A stretch of 64,000 nucleotides of DNA from Clostridiales bacterium (GTDB taxonomy: Bacteria > Bacillota > Clostridia > Saccharofermentanales > Saccharofermentanaceae), in NCBI GenBank assembly GCA_017515465.1, contig JAFWFV010000049.1, positions 1 to 64,000 of the forward strand. The letters run 5' to 3'. Of this stretch, positions 29,324 to 37,909 are shown in pieces. A program made the position numbers and the translations under genes. The notes under the pieces are model-generated. The model was not told the origin of the DNA. It worked only from the letters and a program-made list of their open reading frames with translations, and did no database searches. The stretch's first letter is position 1. Every line of letters begins with the position of its first letter.

Positions 29324-29944
29324 ATGAATAAAGATATAGATTTGTTTTTGAATGATCTGGCCTCATCAGCACCCACACCGGGAGGCGGAGGAGCTTCCAG
29401 TCTGGTCGGAGCCGTTGGCGTTGCATTGTGCAGCATGGTCGCCAATCTCACGTCAGGCAAGAAGAAATATGCCGAATACCAGCAGGACATTGAGGCCGTG
29501 CTGGAACAGGCTGAAGGGCTCAGGTTAAGGCTTCTGGAGCTTATAGATGAGGATGCCAGGGCTTTCGAGCCTCTGGCAAAGGCTTACGGAATTCCCAAGG
29601 ACAATCCCGGCAGGGACGTTATGCTGGAGGATGCCCTGAAGGGAGCAAGTGATGCACCCTACGATATCCTGTGCACGCTCGATGCATGTTCAGACCTCGT
29701 TGTGGAACTGAGCACAAAGGGTTCCAGACTCGCCATAAGCGATGTGGGATGTGCAGCCGCAATGATATCCGCTGCCGCCAAGGGCGCGGTGATGAACGTA
29801 TACATCAACACAAAGCTCATGACTGACAGGGAATATGCTGATAATCTGAACGACAAGGCGATCACCCTGGTCAGGAGCATCACATCCAAGTGTGACAGGG
29901 TTTACGATATTGTTGCAGAGAGCCTCGGCGGAGCTCCCATGTGA
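29324..29944 (+). CDS. fchA: Methenyltetrahydrofolate cyclohydrolase, FchA / formiminotransferase-cyclodeaminase C-domain family
   Basis: The 206-residue all-helical protein matches the cyclodeaminase/cyclohydrolase family: the N-terminal FLNDLASSAPTPGGGGASS loop, the VGALC-type helix, a DEDARAFEPLAKAYGIPKD segment and AISDVGCAAAM near the middle. Stand-alone members open the ring of 5,10-methenyl-THF. It lies 24 bp before folD in the same direction. Because the neighbouring FolD lacks its own cyclohydrolase residues, this gene probably supplies that step in one-carbon metabolism. Confidence 0.82.
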   Translation: MNKDIDLFLNDLASSAPTPGGGGASSLVGAVGVALCSMVANLTSGKKKYAEYQQDIEAVLEQAEGLRLRLLELIDEDARAFEPLAKAYGIPKDNPGRDVMLEDALKGASDAPYDILCTLDACSDLVVELSTKGSRLAISDVGCAAAMISAAAKGAVMNVYINTKLMTDREYADNLNDKAITLVRSITSKCDRVYDIVAESLGGAPM

Positions 29945-29968
29945 CCTTAAGAGAAAGAGGAAAAGCAG

Positions 29969-30826
29969 ATGACGGAATTAAGAGGCAAGGCAGTAGCAGA
30001 CCACATTACATCCATCGCGTCTGATGACATAGCTAAGCTCAAGGCAATTGGGATCAATCCCAAGCTGGCAGTGATCAGGGTCGGTGCAAAGCCGGATGAT
30101 CTGGCTTACGAGAGAGGGATCCTGAAGAGATTCGAAGCAGCAGGATGTAAGTGTGAAGTATTCGAACTGAGCGCCACCTGTTCCCAGAAGGAACTGGACG
30201 AGTGCTTCGACGCCAGGAACAAGGATGACATGATCCACGGCATCCTGGTATTCAGACCTCTGCCCAAGCATCTTAATGATGAACACATCAGGAGCACCAT
30301 CAATCCCAGAAAAGACATAGACGCCATGGGTCCTTATAATCAGGCAGAGCTGTTCGCTGGCAAGAAGGAGGCTTATGCTCCCTGCACTGCCCAGGCCGTC
30401 ATGGAGATACTGAAGTTCTACAACATCGATCTGACGGGCAAGAGAGTAACAGTAGTAGGCAGGAGCATGGTAATAGGCAAGCCCGTTTCCATTATGCTCA
30501 CATCAGCAAATGCGACGGTTACGATCTGCCATACAAAGACCGCCGACCTGTCTTCGGAACTGAAGAGGGCAGACATCATAGTCGCCGCTGCAGGCAGACC
30601 CAGGATGATCACTGCCGGAGACGTAAGACCCGAACAGATCATCATTGATGTGGGAATGAGCGCAGATCAGAACGGCAAGCTCTGCGGAGATGTGGATTAT
30701 GAGAACGTAGCACCCCTCGTGGATTCCATCACTCCGGTACCCGGCGGCGTCGGCGCCGTTACCACATCAGTCCTCCTGAGCTATACTGTGGCAAGTGCCA
30801 AGAAAAAGGTATATGGCAAAGTGTAA
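29969..30826 (+). CDS. folD: Methylenetetrahydrofolate dehydrogenase (FolD family), predicted dehydrogenase only
   Basis: The 285-residue protein has the FolD fold and the NAD(P)-binding Rossmann motif GRSMVIGKPVSIML near residue 170, KDIDAMGPYN and a C-terminal PVPGGVGAVTTS. In standard bifunctional FolD a Tyr-x-x-x-Lys carries the cyclohydrolase lysine (K54 in E. coli). Here the alignment is gap-free and reads Y47-E-R-G-I51, so the lysine is replaced. The QLPLP loop reads FRPLP, so Gln98 is also lost. Both changes predict dehydrogenase activity without cyclohydrolase activity. It overlaps the next gene by 14 bp. Confidence 0.88.
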   Translation: MTELRGKAVADHITSIASDDIAKLKAIGINPKLAVIRVGAKPDDLAYERGILKRFEAAGCKCEVFELSATCSQKELDECFDARNKDDMIHGILVFRPLPKHLNDEHIRSTINPRKDIDAMGPYNQAELFAGKKEAYAPCTAQAVMEILKFYNIDLTGKRVTVVGRSMVIGKPVSIMLTSANATVTICHTKTADLSSELKRADIIVAAAGRPRMITAGDVRPEQIIIDVGMSADQNGKLCGDVDYENVAPLVDSITPVPGGVGAVTTSVLLSYTVASAKKKVYGKV

Positions 30827-31958
30827 GGTATCTGATGTCTGCGGGAGCTGTAAGTATATAGGCAAGCCCTATGAGCTTCAGCTTGCCGAAAAGATGCATT
30901 ATATCGAGGAGCTGTTCGGTAAGTATACCAACGTCAACTTCATCATTCCCTGCAGTGAGCCGTACTATTACCGCAACAAGGTAAACTTCCCGTTCAAGCG
31001 CGTCAGGGGCGGTGCCATAATCTATGGCACATATGAGGCCGGTTCTCACAGGATCGTCGAACGCGATAAATGCATGATCGAGAACAAAAAGGCCCAGGAG
31101 ATCGCAGCTACCATCAGGGACATTGCCAAAAAGAGAAAGATGTCCATCTACGATGAGAGGACCGGCATCGGTCTTTTGAGACGTGTCCTGATCAGGGTCT
31201 CTGAAACCACGGGACAGATAATGGTGGTTATCGTAACCGGACAGAAATACTTTGTGGGCAAGACTGATTTCATAAAGGAACTGAGGACCCGTCATCCTGA
31301 GATCACCACGATATTGACTAATCTGAACGAACGCCGCGATTCCATGATCCTTGGCAGCATGACCAAGAAGGAATACGGCAAGGGATATATAGAGGACATC
31401 ATCCTCGGCAAGAAGTTCAGGATCTCTCCCGAATCCTTCTTCCAGGTCAATACAAAGCAGGCAGAACTGCTCTATACCGAGGCCATGTTCATGTCCGGAA
31501 TAATGAAGTACGATAAGGTCCTGGACTGCTACTGTGGCACAGGCACCATCTCATGTATTGCAGCTGCACTGTCGGATAACGTGACGGGCGTGGAGCTCAA
31601 TCCCCATGCCGTAGCCGACGCCGTGATCAATGCAAAGAAGAATAAGATCGAAGGTGTCAGGTTCGTACAGGCTGATGCAACCGAGTACATGACTGAAGCT
31701 GCGAGGGAAGGGATCCGTTACGATGTGGTCATAATGGATCCGCCGAGGGCAGGTTCCACAGAAAGATTCATACATGCATGTACGGGCATGGCACCCAAAA
31801 CTGTAGTCTACATCTCCTGCAACCCCGATACACTCATGAGGGATGCACTCCTGTTCTTCAAACTGGGATATGAGATGCAGGAGCTGACGCCGGTCGATAT
31901 GTTCCCATGGACAGACGACATAGAATGCGTGGCTGTCTTCAGGAGAAGGAACCCATAA
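30813..31958 (+). CDS. 23S rRNA (uracil-5)-methyltransferase, RlmD/RumA-type
   Basis: The 381-residue protein has an N-terminal iron-sulfur cysteine cluster (CKVSDVCGSCKYIGKPY), the SAM-binding VLDCYCGTGTISCIAA, DPPRAGS, and the catalytic cysteine motif YISCNPDTLMRD. It methylates C5 of a uracil in 23S rRNA using a covalent cysteine intermediate. It lacks the N-terminal TRAM domain of longer relatives. The ATG at 30813, inside the end of folD, begins MAKCKVSD; the start 18 bases upstream has no ribosome site. Confidence 0.87.
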   Translation: MAKCKVSDVCGSCKYIGKPYELQLAEKMHYIEELFGKYTNVNFIIPCSEPYYYRNKVNFPFKRVRGGAIIYGTYEAGSHRIVERDKCMIENKKAQEIAATIRDIAKKRKMSIYDERTGIGLLRRVLIRVSETTGQIMVVIVTGQKYFVGKTDFIKELRTRHPEITTILTNLNERRDSMILGSMTKKEYGKGYIEDIILGKKFRISPESFFQVNTKQAELLYTEAMFMSGIMKYDKVLDCYCGTGTISCIAAALSDNVTGVELNPHAVADAVINAKKNKIEGVRFVQADATEYMTEAAREGIRYDVVIMDPPRAGSTERFIHACTGMAPKTVVYISCNPDTLMRDALLFFKLGYEMQELTPVDMFPWTDDIECVAVFRRRNP

Positions 31959-31971
31959 AACGGGCGAATTG

Positions 31972-31980
31972 TGTTATATT
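31972..31980 (+). promoter_or_regulatory. Extended -10 for the FkbH-ACP-MBOAT operon
   Basis: TGTTATATT fits an extended -10, 29 bases before the start codon at 32010. There is no clear -35, which extended -10 promoters can lack. Confidence 0.5.
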
Positions 31981-32009
31981 ATCAGTGATCAAACAATATG
32001 GGAGAAGAT

Positions 32010-32429
32010 ATGCTGACACTTCAATATCCATACGATGCAGACTATATCCTGCGCAAGAAAAAATCCATAAAAAAAGAACTTCTCGCCCGTGAGGATGTTT
32101 CATATATAACAAAGAAGATCGCAGTCCTGGGAGGCTCCACCACATCCAATATAGTACTGATGCTGGAACTGTTCCTGCTGGACAACGGGATCAAGGCTGA
32201 GTTCTATGAATCTGAATACAACAAATACTGGGAGGATGCCGTATTCGGTAATCCCGAACTCGATGAATTCTCTCCCGATCTCGTGATCTTTCATACCACG
32301 TCCAGGAACATCAGGACATGCCTACCGTCAAGGACAGCAAGGATACTATCGAGAGCATGGCTGAGGCGGAGTTTGCCAGATTCCGCAAGGCATGGGAGGG
32401 TGTGGCAAACCGCTACCACTGCACCATAA
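32010..32429 (+). pseudogene. N-terminal part of FkbH-like protein, out of frame with the rest
   Basis: The frame starts MLTLQYPYDADYILRKKKS and continues through KKIAVLGGSTTSN and ELDEFSPDLVIFHTTSRNIR, the standard N-terminus of Clostridia FkbH-like proteins. It then reads an unrelated tail to a stop at 32429. Homologous sequence carries on in the -1 frame from about 32318. A single-base loss near 32310-32322 explains this; re-reading one base at the junction gives SRNIRDMPTVKDSKD. No slippery heptamer is visible. ATG 32010 has GGGAGA upstream. Confidence 0.8.
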
Positions 32430-33793
32430 TACAGAATAATTTTGAGCAGCCTTTCTTCAGGCTGATGGGTAATTCGGATGTCTCCGATATCCACGGCAGG
32501 CTCAACTACATCAACAGGCTCAATGAGATGTTCTACGGGTATTCACAGAACCATGAGACATTCCACATCCACGACTGCAATTACCAGGCATCGGTATACG
32601 GAATCAAGCGCTGGGCCGATCCTGCTGACTGGTACAGATATAAGTATGCCATGGCCGTATCTGCGATCCCCGATTTTGCGTTTTCACTCTCGCACATAAT
32701 CAAATCCATCTACGGAAAGAACAAGAAAGCCCTCACGCTGGATCTCGATAACACACTGTGGGGCGGCATCGTAGGCGACGACGGCCCGGAGAATATCAAG
32801 ATAGGTCAGGAAGATGCAGTATCCGAACTCTACAGCGAGTTTCAGGAATACGTCAAGGCGCACAAGGATCTGGGGATCCTGTTGACCGTCAATTCCAAGA
32901 ACGATGAGGAGAATGCCATAGCAGGCCTGTCCAGACCTGATTCAGTCCTGAAGCCTGATGACTTCCTCGTGATCAAGGCTAACTGGGAGAACAAGGACAG
33001 GAACCTGATGGCAACTGCCAAGGAGATCAACATCGGTGTGGATTCCCTGGTATTCATAGACGACAATCCCGCTGAAAGAGCGATCGTCAGAGACAGCGTA
33101 AAGAGCTCAACCGTTCCCGAGGTAGGCTCACCTGAGAGTTACATTGATGTCATAGATTCCAACGGATTCTTTGAAGTTACGGGAATATCGGATGAGGACT
33201 TGAAGCGCAACGAGATGTATAAGGCAAATCTGGCCAGACAGCAGGTGGAGGACAGCTTTACCGATTACGGTGAGTACCTGACATCACTGGAGATGAAGGG
33301 TGAGATATTGCCTTTTGCGCCGATGTATCTGGCCAGGATCGCAGAGCTTACCAACAAGAGCAATCAGTTCAACCTCACCACCAGGAGATGTTCCCTGTCC
33401 GAGATAGAACAGATCGCATCAGACGGCAGATACGTGACCCTCTACGGCAAACTCACAGATAAGTTTGGTGATAACGGTGTCGTATCCGTTGCATTTGGTC
33501 ATGTTGAAGGAAAAATATGTGATATCGATCTGTGGCTTATGAGCTGCAGAGTCTTAAAACGCGATATGGAATGTGCTATGATGGATGAGTTCGTAAGACT
33601 CTGCCGGGAGAGAGGTGTGACGACTATCGTCGGGCATTACTATCCCACGGCAAAGAACAAGATGGTGAAGGATTTCTTCACTGACAGAGGCTTTACGATG
33701 GCAGATGAAGACGGCGACGGGAACAGGCTCTATGAGCTCGATATCTCAGCCGGATACGAGAATAAGAACAGATACATAAAAGTAAACCCGTGA
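32318..33793 (+). CDS. FkbH-like HAD-IIIC enzyme, main part
   Basis: The 491-residue frame contains the full HAD domain: LDLDNTLWGGIVGDDG with the nucleophile aspartates near residue 143, VNSKNDEENA and VFIDDNPAERAIV, followed by a C-terminal acetyltransferase-like domain (TNKSNQFNLTTRR). FkbH-type proteins take 1,3-bisphosphoglycerate, remove phosphate and load a glyceryl group onto an acyl carrier protein. The next gene is an ACP, which fits. With the N-terminal part (32010-32322) the frame-corrected protein would have about 594 residues. It is not certain that translation starts at 32318, because no good ribosome site is seen there. Confidence 0.83.
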   Translation: MPTVKDSKDTIESMAEAEFARFRKAWEGVANRYHCTIIQNNFEQPFFRLMGNSDVSDIHGRLNYINRLNEMFYGYSQNHETFHIHDCNYQASVYGIKRWADPADWYRYKYAMAVSAIPDFAFSLSHIIKSIYGKNKKALTLDLDNTLWGGIVGDDGPENIKIGQEDAVSELYSEFQEYVKAHKDLGILLTVNSKNDEENAIAGLSRPDSVLKPDDFLVIKANWENKDRNLMATAKEINIGVDSLVFIDDNPAERAIVRDSVKSSTVPEVGSPESYIDVIDSNGFFEVTGISDEDLKRNEMYKANLARQQVEDSFTDYGEYLTSLEMKGEILPFAPMYLARIAELTNKSNQFNLTTRRCSLSEIEQIASDGRYVTLYGKLTDKFGDNGVVSVAFGHVEGKICDIDLWLMSCRVLKRDMECAMMDEFVRLCRERGVTTIVGHYYPTAKNKMVKDFFTDRGFTMADEDGDGNRLYELDISAGYENKNRYIKVNP

Positions 33794-33808
33794 CGGGAGG
33801 ATGAAACA

Positions 33809-34051
33809 ATGTCAAGAGAAGAGATCTACGTTAAGCTCAATGAAGTATTTCAGGACGTTTTCGACGATGAGGATATCACCGTAACTGATGCTACCACTGC
33901 AGACGACATTGAGGACTGGGATTCCCTGGAACATATCAATCTCATCGTTGCAGTTGAGCGTGCATTCGGCATCAAGTTCACCATGGGTGAGACAACATCC
34001 ATGAAGAACGTAGGTGCCATGGTCGACATCATCGCGGAGAGAGCCGGCTGA
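33809..34051 (+). CDS. Acyl carrier protein, stand-alone
   Basis: The 80-residue protein has the phosphopantetheine attachment motif DWDSLEHINLI with the serine at about residue 38, a four-helix ACP pattern and an acidic surface. It differs from the fatty-acid ACP type by its first helix and by context: it sits between an FkbH-like loading enzyme and a VOC/MBOAT pair, so it probably carries a glyceryl or similar short acyl group. Its stop overlaps the next start by one base. GGGAGG precedes the ATG. Confidence 0.88.
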   Translation: MSREEIYVKLNEVFQDVFDDEDITVTDATTADDIEDWDSLEHINLIVAVERAFGIKFTMGETTSMKNVGAMVDIIAERAG

Positions 34052-34455
34052 TGAAGGTACACCACGTAGGGTATCTTGTTAAGAGACTTGGCAGGTCCGA
34101 GGAAGCTTTTATCCGTCTCGGCTATGAGATAGAATGCGAAGTCAGATACGACGATGTCCGCGATGTAAACATATCCTTTCTGAGGAACGGCGATTACAGG
34201 GTGGAGCTGATCGAACCCGCATCAAAATCGTCACCCCTTTATCCGCTCCTTAAGAACTACAAGAATTCACCTTACCATATCTGCTATATAGTCAGTGATC
34301 TCGAAGCGTCAAAAAAGTCTCTCGAATCTGACGGATTCATGGTGATACAGGATACTCAGACCGCACCTGCTCTGGACGGCAGGAACGTCGTCTTTATGGT
34401 CAGCGCGGATCTGGGCATAATCGAACTGGTGGAAGATTCGGGCGGTAATTTCTGA
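34051..34455 (+). CDS. VOC-family (glyoxalase fold) protein
   Basis: The 134-residue protein begins MKVHHVGYLVKRLGRSEEAF and has the paired beta-alpha-beta modules of the vicinal oxygen chelate fold, as in methylmalonyl-CoA epimerase and glyoxalase (VELIEPASKSSPLYPLLK, then HICYIVSDLEAS and a GIIELVED end). Metal ligands are suggested by His5, Glu (VELIE), His (YHICYIV) and Glu (IIELVE). The reaction is unknown; an epimerase or isomerase of the ACP-bound group is a guess. It overlaps both neighbours by one base. Confidence 0.8.
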   Translation: MKVHHVGYLVKRLGRSEEAFIRLGYEIECEVRYDDVRDVNISFLRNGDYRVELIEPASKSSPLYPLLKNYKNSPYHICYIVSDLEASKKSLESDGFMVIQDTQTAPALDGRNVVFMVSADLGIIELVEDSGGNF

Positions 34456-35969
34456 TGAGCCTCGTATCATTCAATTTCCTCGTGTTTGTTCTGGCGGTAT
34501 TCGTGCTCTATTACGTATGCCCCGTTAAGTTCAGGAAATACGTACTCATTCCTGCCAACATCGCATTCTGCTGCTTTGCCGGGATCTATACCCTGGCCTT
34601 TGTCATGGTATCCGTCATCACCACTTTCTTAGGCGGCTTTCTGTCAGGCAAAAAGGAATGGAAGAACGGGGCAAGGAACACAGTTGCTGCCGTTACGATA
34701 GTATTCAATTTTGCACTGCTCTGTGCAGTCAAGTTCTACGGCGTAATGGATCTGGTATCAGAGAGGCTCAATGCCCTCCTCGGCGCATCCTCCGGATCCT
34801 GGCTGGCATTTGCCGTCCCCCTCGGAATGTCGTTCTACACGCTGCAGCTCATCGGCTATGTCCTCGACTGCCTGTGGGGCAAGATCGAACCTGAAAAGAA
34901 TTTCATCAATTACCTTATATTCGGCTCATATTTCCCGTATCTCACATCGGGTCCCATGAACCGTTATTCCGATCTGTCAGCAGAGATATCCCGTGAGCAC
35001 CGCCTGTCCCTTGATAACATCAAGACGGGCATGATCAGGATCAGCTGGGGCTTTTTTAAGAAGCTGATAATCGCAGAACGTGCAGGTGTGATCGTTAACG
35101 CCGTATATGCAGACCATGTCAATTTTTCCGGCTGGTACATACCATTGGGCGTAGCTGCTTTTGCAGTCCAGCTCTATACCGACTTCTCGGGATGCATGGA
35201 TGTCGTAATAGGTGTTTCCAAACTCCTCGACATCAACATGCCGGAGAACTTTAACTCTCCTTACTTTGCAAAGAGCATCAGGGAATACTGGCGCAGATGG
35301 CACATCACCCTCGGAGATTACCTGGCAGATTACCTGTACTATCCTCTCCTCAAGAGTGCGCTCTTTATCAAGATCGGCGATGTATCCAAGAAAGCCTTCG
35401 GCAAGAAAAAGGGCAAGAAGGTACCGATCTACGTTGCGATGGTAGTCCTCTGGACAGCAATAGGATACTGGCACGGCGGAGTATGGAAATACATCATCGG
35501 TTCCGGTCTTCTTCATTGTCTCTACATCGTTTCCGGAATGCTGGCTGAGCCTCTGTTCGAGAAGATCAGGCCCGCCCTCAGGAGCGACAAGCTCCCCTAT
35601 AAACTGTTCCAGATCGCACGCACATTCGTGCTGGTCCTTCTGGGATTCGTGTTCTTCAGAGCAGCAAACGTGCCCGATGCCATCGACATGCTGGCATCAC
35701 TGTTCAGGTCTCCCGCAGGTGAGGGCGTGATCGATCTGTCCATGGCCAATTACATCGTGCTCGGTGTTTCGATCCTCATCCTTACGGCAGTGGATCTTTA
35801 CAAGTTCCGTCCCAAGGACACGGACGAACCCAGATCCGTCATCACTCTTACGGAAGGCAAACCCGTACTGACATGGCTGATACTGGTATTTCTCATCACG
35901 GCTGTCCTGGTATTCGGCATGTACGGCCTGGGATATAACGCAAGCTCATTTATTTATGCTAGTATATGA
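34455..35969 (+). CDS. MBOAT-family O-acyltransferase (DltB/AlgI-like)
   Basis: The 504-residue polytopic membrane protein has the MBOAT signature: FREYWRRWHITLGDYLADY type segment (here KSIREYWRRWHITLGDYLA) and the conserved membrane histidine in IGYWHGGVWKYI. DltB and AlgI use similar enzymes to move an acyl group across the membrane to a surface polymer. The ACP two genes upstream suggests that the donor is an acyl- or glyceryl-ACP. No DltD- or AlgJ-like partner is seen nearby, so the acceptor step is unexplained. It starts one base inside the VOC gene. Confidence 0.9.
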   Translation: MSLVSFNFLVFVLAVFVLYYVCPVKFRKYVLIPANIAFCCFAGIYTLAFVMVSVITTFLGGFLSGKKEWKNGARNTVAAVTIVFNFALLCAVKFYGVMDLVSERLNALLGASSGSWLAFAVPLGMSFYTLQLIGYVLDCLWGKIEPEKNFINYLIFGSYFPYLTSGPMNRYSDLSAEISREHRLSLDNIKTGMIRISWGFFKKLIIAERAGVIVNAVYADHVNFSGWYIPLGVAAFAVQLYTDFSGCMDVVIGVSKLLDINMPENFNSPYFAKSIREYWRRWHITLGDYLADYLYYPLLKSALFIKIGDVSKKAFGKKKGKKVPIYVAMVVLWTAIGYWHGGVWKYIIGSGLLHCLYIVSGMLAEPLFEKIRPALRSDKLPYKLFQIARTFVLVLLGFVFFRAANVPDAIDMLASLFRSPAGEGVIDLSMANYIVLGVSILILTAVDLYKFRPKDTDEPRSVITLTEGKPVLTWLILVFLITAVLVFGMYGLGYNASSFIYASI

Positions 35970-35987
35970 TCTATCGGAGGTTGATCT

Positions 35988-36587
35988 ATGAATATTGTCT
36001 GTTTGGATATGGAAGGCGTTCTCGTACCTGAGATCTGGATCGCTTTTTCAGAGGAGTCCGGCATACCGGAACTGAAGAGGACCACCAGGGACGAGCCCGA
36101 TTACGATAAGCTGATGCGCTGGAGACTGGGCATCCTCAAGGAGCATGGTCTTGGACTTCCCCAGATCCAGGAGGTTATCTCACGCATAGAGCCCCTGCCC
36201 GGTGCCCGTGAATTCCTCGATTCCCTCAGGGAAAAGACACAGGTAATAATCCTCAGCGATACCTTCGAGGAATTCGCCATGCCCCTCATGAAGAAGCTGG
36301 GCTATCCCTCACTGTTCTGCAACAGCCTCGAGGTAGCACCTGACGGTGAGATCACAGGCTTCAAGATGAGGATCGAAAATTCCAAGCTCACAACGGTTAA
36401 GGGCCTCCAATCCATCGGCTTCGATACCATCGCTGCAGGCGACAGCTACAACGACCTGGGCATGATCAAAGCCTCCAAGGCCGGCTTCCTCTTCAAGAGC
36501 ACAGAGCAGATCAAGAACGACAATCCCGACCTGCCCGCATACGAGGAGTTCGACGACCTTCTCAATGCGATAGTATCCGCACTGTGA
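35988..36587 (+). CDS. thrH: ThrH-type phosphoserine phosphatase/homoserine phosphotransferase
   Basis: The 199-residue HAD protein matches ThrH closely: CLDMEGVLVPEIWIAFSEESGI at the start, RLGILKEHGL, IILSDTFEEFAMPLM and AAGDSYNDLGMI. Known ThrH moves phosphate from phosphoserine to homoserine or simply hydrolyses phosphoserine. GGAGG precedes the ATG, 18 bp after the MBOAT gene. Its presence next to a glyceryl-loading operon may link to 3-phosphoglycerate or phosphoserine use, which is inference. Confidence 0.85.
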   Translation: MNIVCLDMEGVLVPEIWIAFSEESGIPELKRTTRDEPDYDKLMRWRLGILKEHGLGLPQIQEVISRIEPLPGAREFLDSLREKTQVIILSDTFEEFAMPLMKKLGYPSLFCNSLEVAPDGEITGFKMRIENSKLTTVKGLQSIGFDTIAAGDSYNDLGMIKASKAGFLFKSTEQIKNDNPDLPAYEEFDDLLNAIVSAL

Positions 36588-36598
36588 TCTAACCCGGC

Positions 36599-37909
36599 AT
36601 GAAAGACACACTGTTGTTGTTACTCAAGACCACAGCAATTATCATTGTCAGTGCCATAGCAGGTCTTGCATTGCTCTGTCTTGTGTATGCATTTGTTCCG
36701 GAAGACAGGATAGAGGAGAACGTCAAAGGATCCATTGTGCTGATAAGCAGCGAGCTGGATACTTTTAGCCATTATACTATCACTGATATATGTACGAGTG
36801 GTATTGATTCATATACAGATCCTCTTATGCTCCTGATTGCCAGCGATGATACAGAGGATACACTGACCAGACGTGCGCTGTTGAATTATTGGAAAAATGT
36901 TGACTTCTATGCTCCGGGAGACTCGCTGGCCGCACATTATATTTTCGGATTGGATTTTAACGAGCCGCAGCCCTATCCTCAATACTGGCACGGGTATCTG
37001 GTAATCCTTAAGCCGCTGTTGTTTTTCTTCGATTATTCAGGAGTGAGGATGGTAAATGCCATAATCCAGATCCTCTCTACTTCAGCAGTTGTTACTCTCA
37101 TGTATCTGAAAAAGAAAAAGGGGCTCATAATCCCATATCTCATAAACTATCTGATGATGATGCCTATGGCCATATCGATGTGCATGCAGTTTTCATCTTG
37201 TTTCTATATCTATACGGCAGGAACAGCTGTCTGCCTGCTGGTCGGAGATGATGAGAAAAAGTCGGATCTCCTGTTTCTTATGATCGGCATTTTCCTTGCA
37301 TTCTTCGATTTCCTGACATATCCGGTCATAACACTTGGTATACCACTGATCACATATGTTTTCATCGTAATGCAGGCAGAAGAACTCTCATGGAAGAGAA
37401 TTCTCATTACTACTATCAGGAAATGTGTTATCTGGGCTTACGGATATGCCGGGATGTGGATTGCTAAATGGATATTGGGAACATTATTTACTGATATAAA
37501 TGTGCTGAAGATGGGGATACTTTCAGTTATGTTCCGATCAGGTGATGCCACAGATGATACTGTGGGTTTTATTAACAGATTTAAATCTGTCGGTACCGGT
37601 TTGAAATACTTTTTTTATACACCGGCGTCCCTGTTATTTGCCGTATACGTTATTGGCATGATAATAGTCCTGACCACGAACAGAAAACGTTTGTCGAGAA
37701 ATATGGTTTCAGGCATCATACCGTTCCTGATGATATGCATGATACCTCTGGCATGGTTCTTTTTAGCGGCTAATCATACGCTGATCCACTACTATTTCAC
37801 AAACAAGGCTGCTGCAGTGTTAACATACGGAATAATGGTAATTCCGACGCTGCTCTTTTACAAGGCATGTGACAGAAAACAGCATAATCGTATGCTGATG
37901 GATCAGTAA
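36599..37909 (+). CDS. Polytopic membrane protein, GT-C glycosyltransferase-like, unrecognised
   Basis: The 436-residue protein has about ten hydrophobic helices. After helix 1 a long extracellular loop carries acidic residues and ends in PYPQYWHGYLVILKPLLFF, which looks like the first luminal loop and aromatic-rich motif of GT-C type enzymes, but no named family is certain. Base composition is more AT-rich, and codons such as ATA and TTT are commoner, than in its neighbours. The start has only a weak ribosome site. It lies 11 bp after ThrH, so it may belong to the surface-modification operon; the codon use hints at separate arrival. Confidence 0.55.
   Translation: MKDTLLLLLKTTAIIIVSAIAGLALLCLVYAFVPEDRIEENVKGSIVLISSELDTFSHYTITDICTSGIDSYTDPLMLLIASDDTEDTLTRRALLNYWKNVDFYAPGDSLAAHYIFGLDFNEPQPYPQYWHGYLVILKPLLFFFDYSGVRMVNAIIQILSTSAVVTLMYLKKKKGLIIPYLINYLMMMPMAISMCMQFSSCFYIYTAGTAVCLLVGDDEKKSDLLFLMIGIFLAFFDFLTYPVITLGIPLITYVFIVMQAEELSWKRILITTIRKCVIWAYGYAGMWIAKWILGTLFTDINVLKMGILSVMFRSGDATDDTVGFINRFKSVGTGLKYFFYTPASLLFAVYVIGMIIVLTTNRKRLSRNMVSGIIPFLMICMIPLAWFFLAANHTLIHYYFTNKAAAVLTYGIMVIPTLLFYKACDRKQHNRMLMDQ

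Noticed and set aside
32290-32340. Programmed -1 frameshift in the FkbH gene
   Set aside because: No slippery heptamer or downstream pseudoknot could be seen; a simple base loss explains it.
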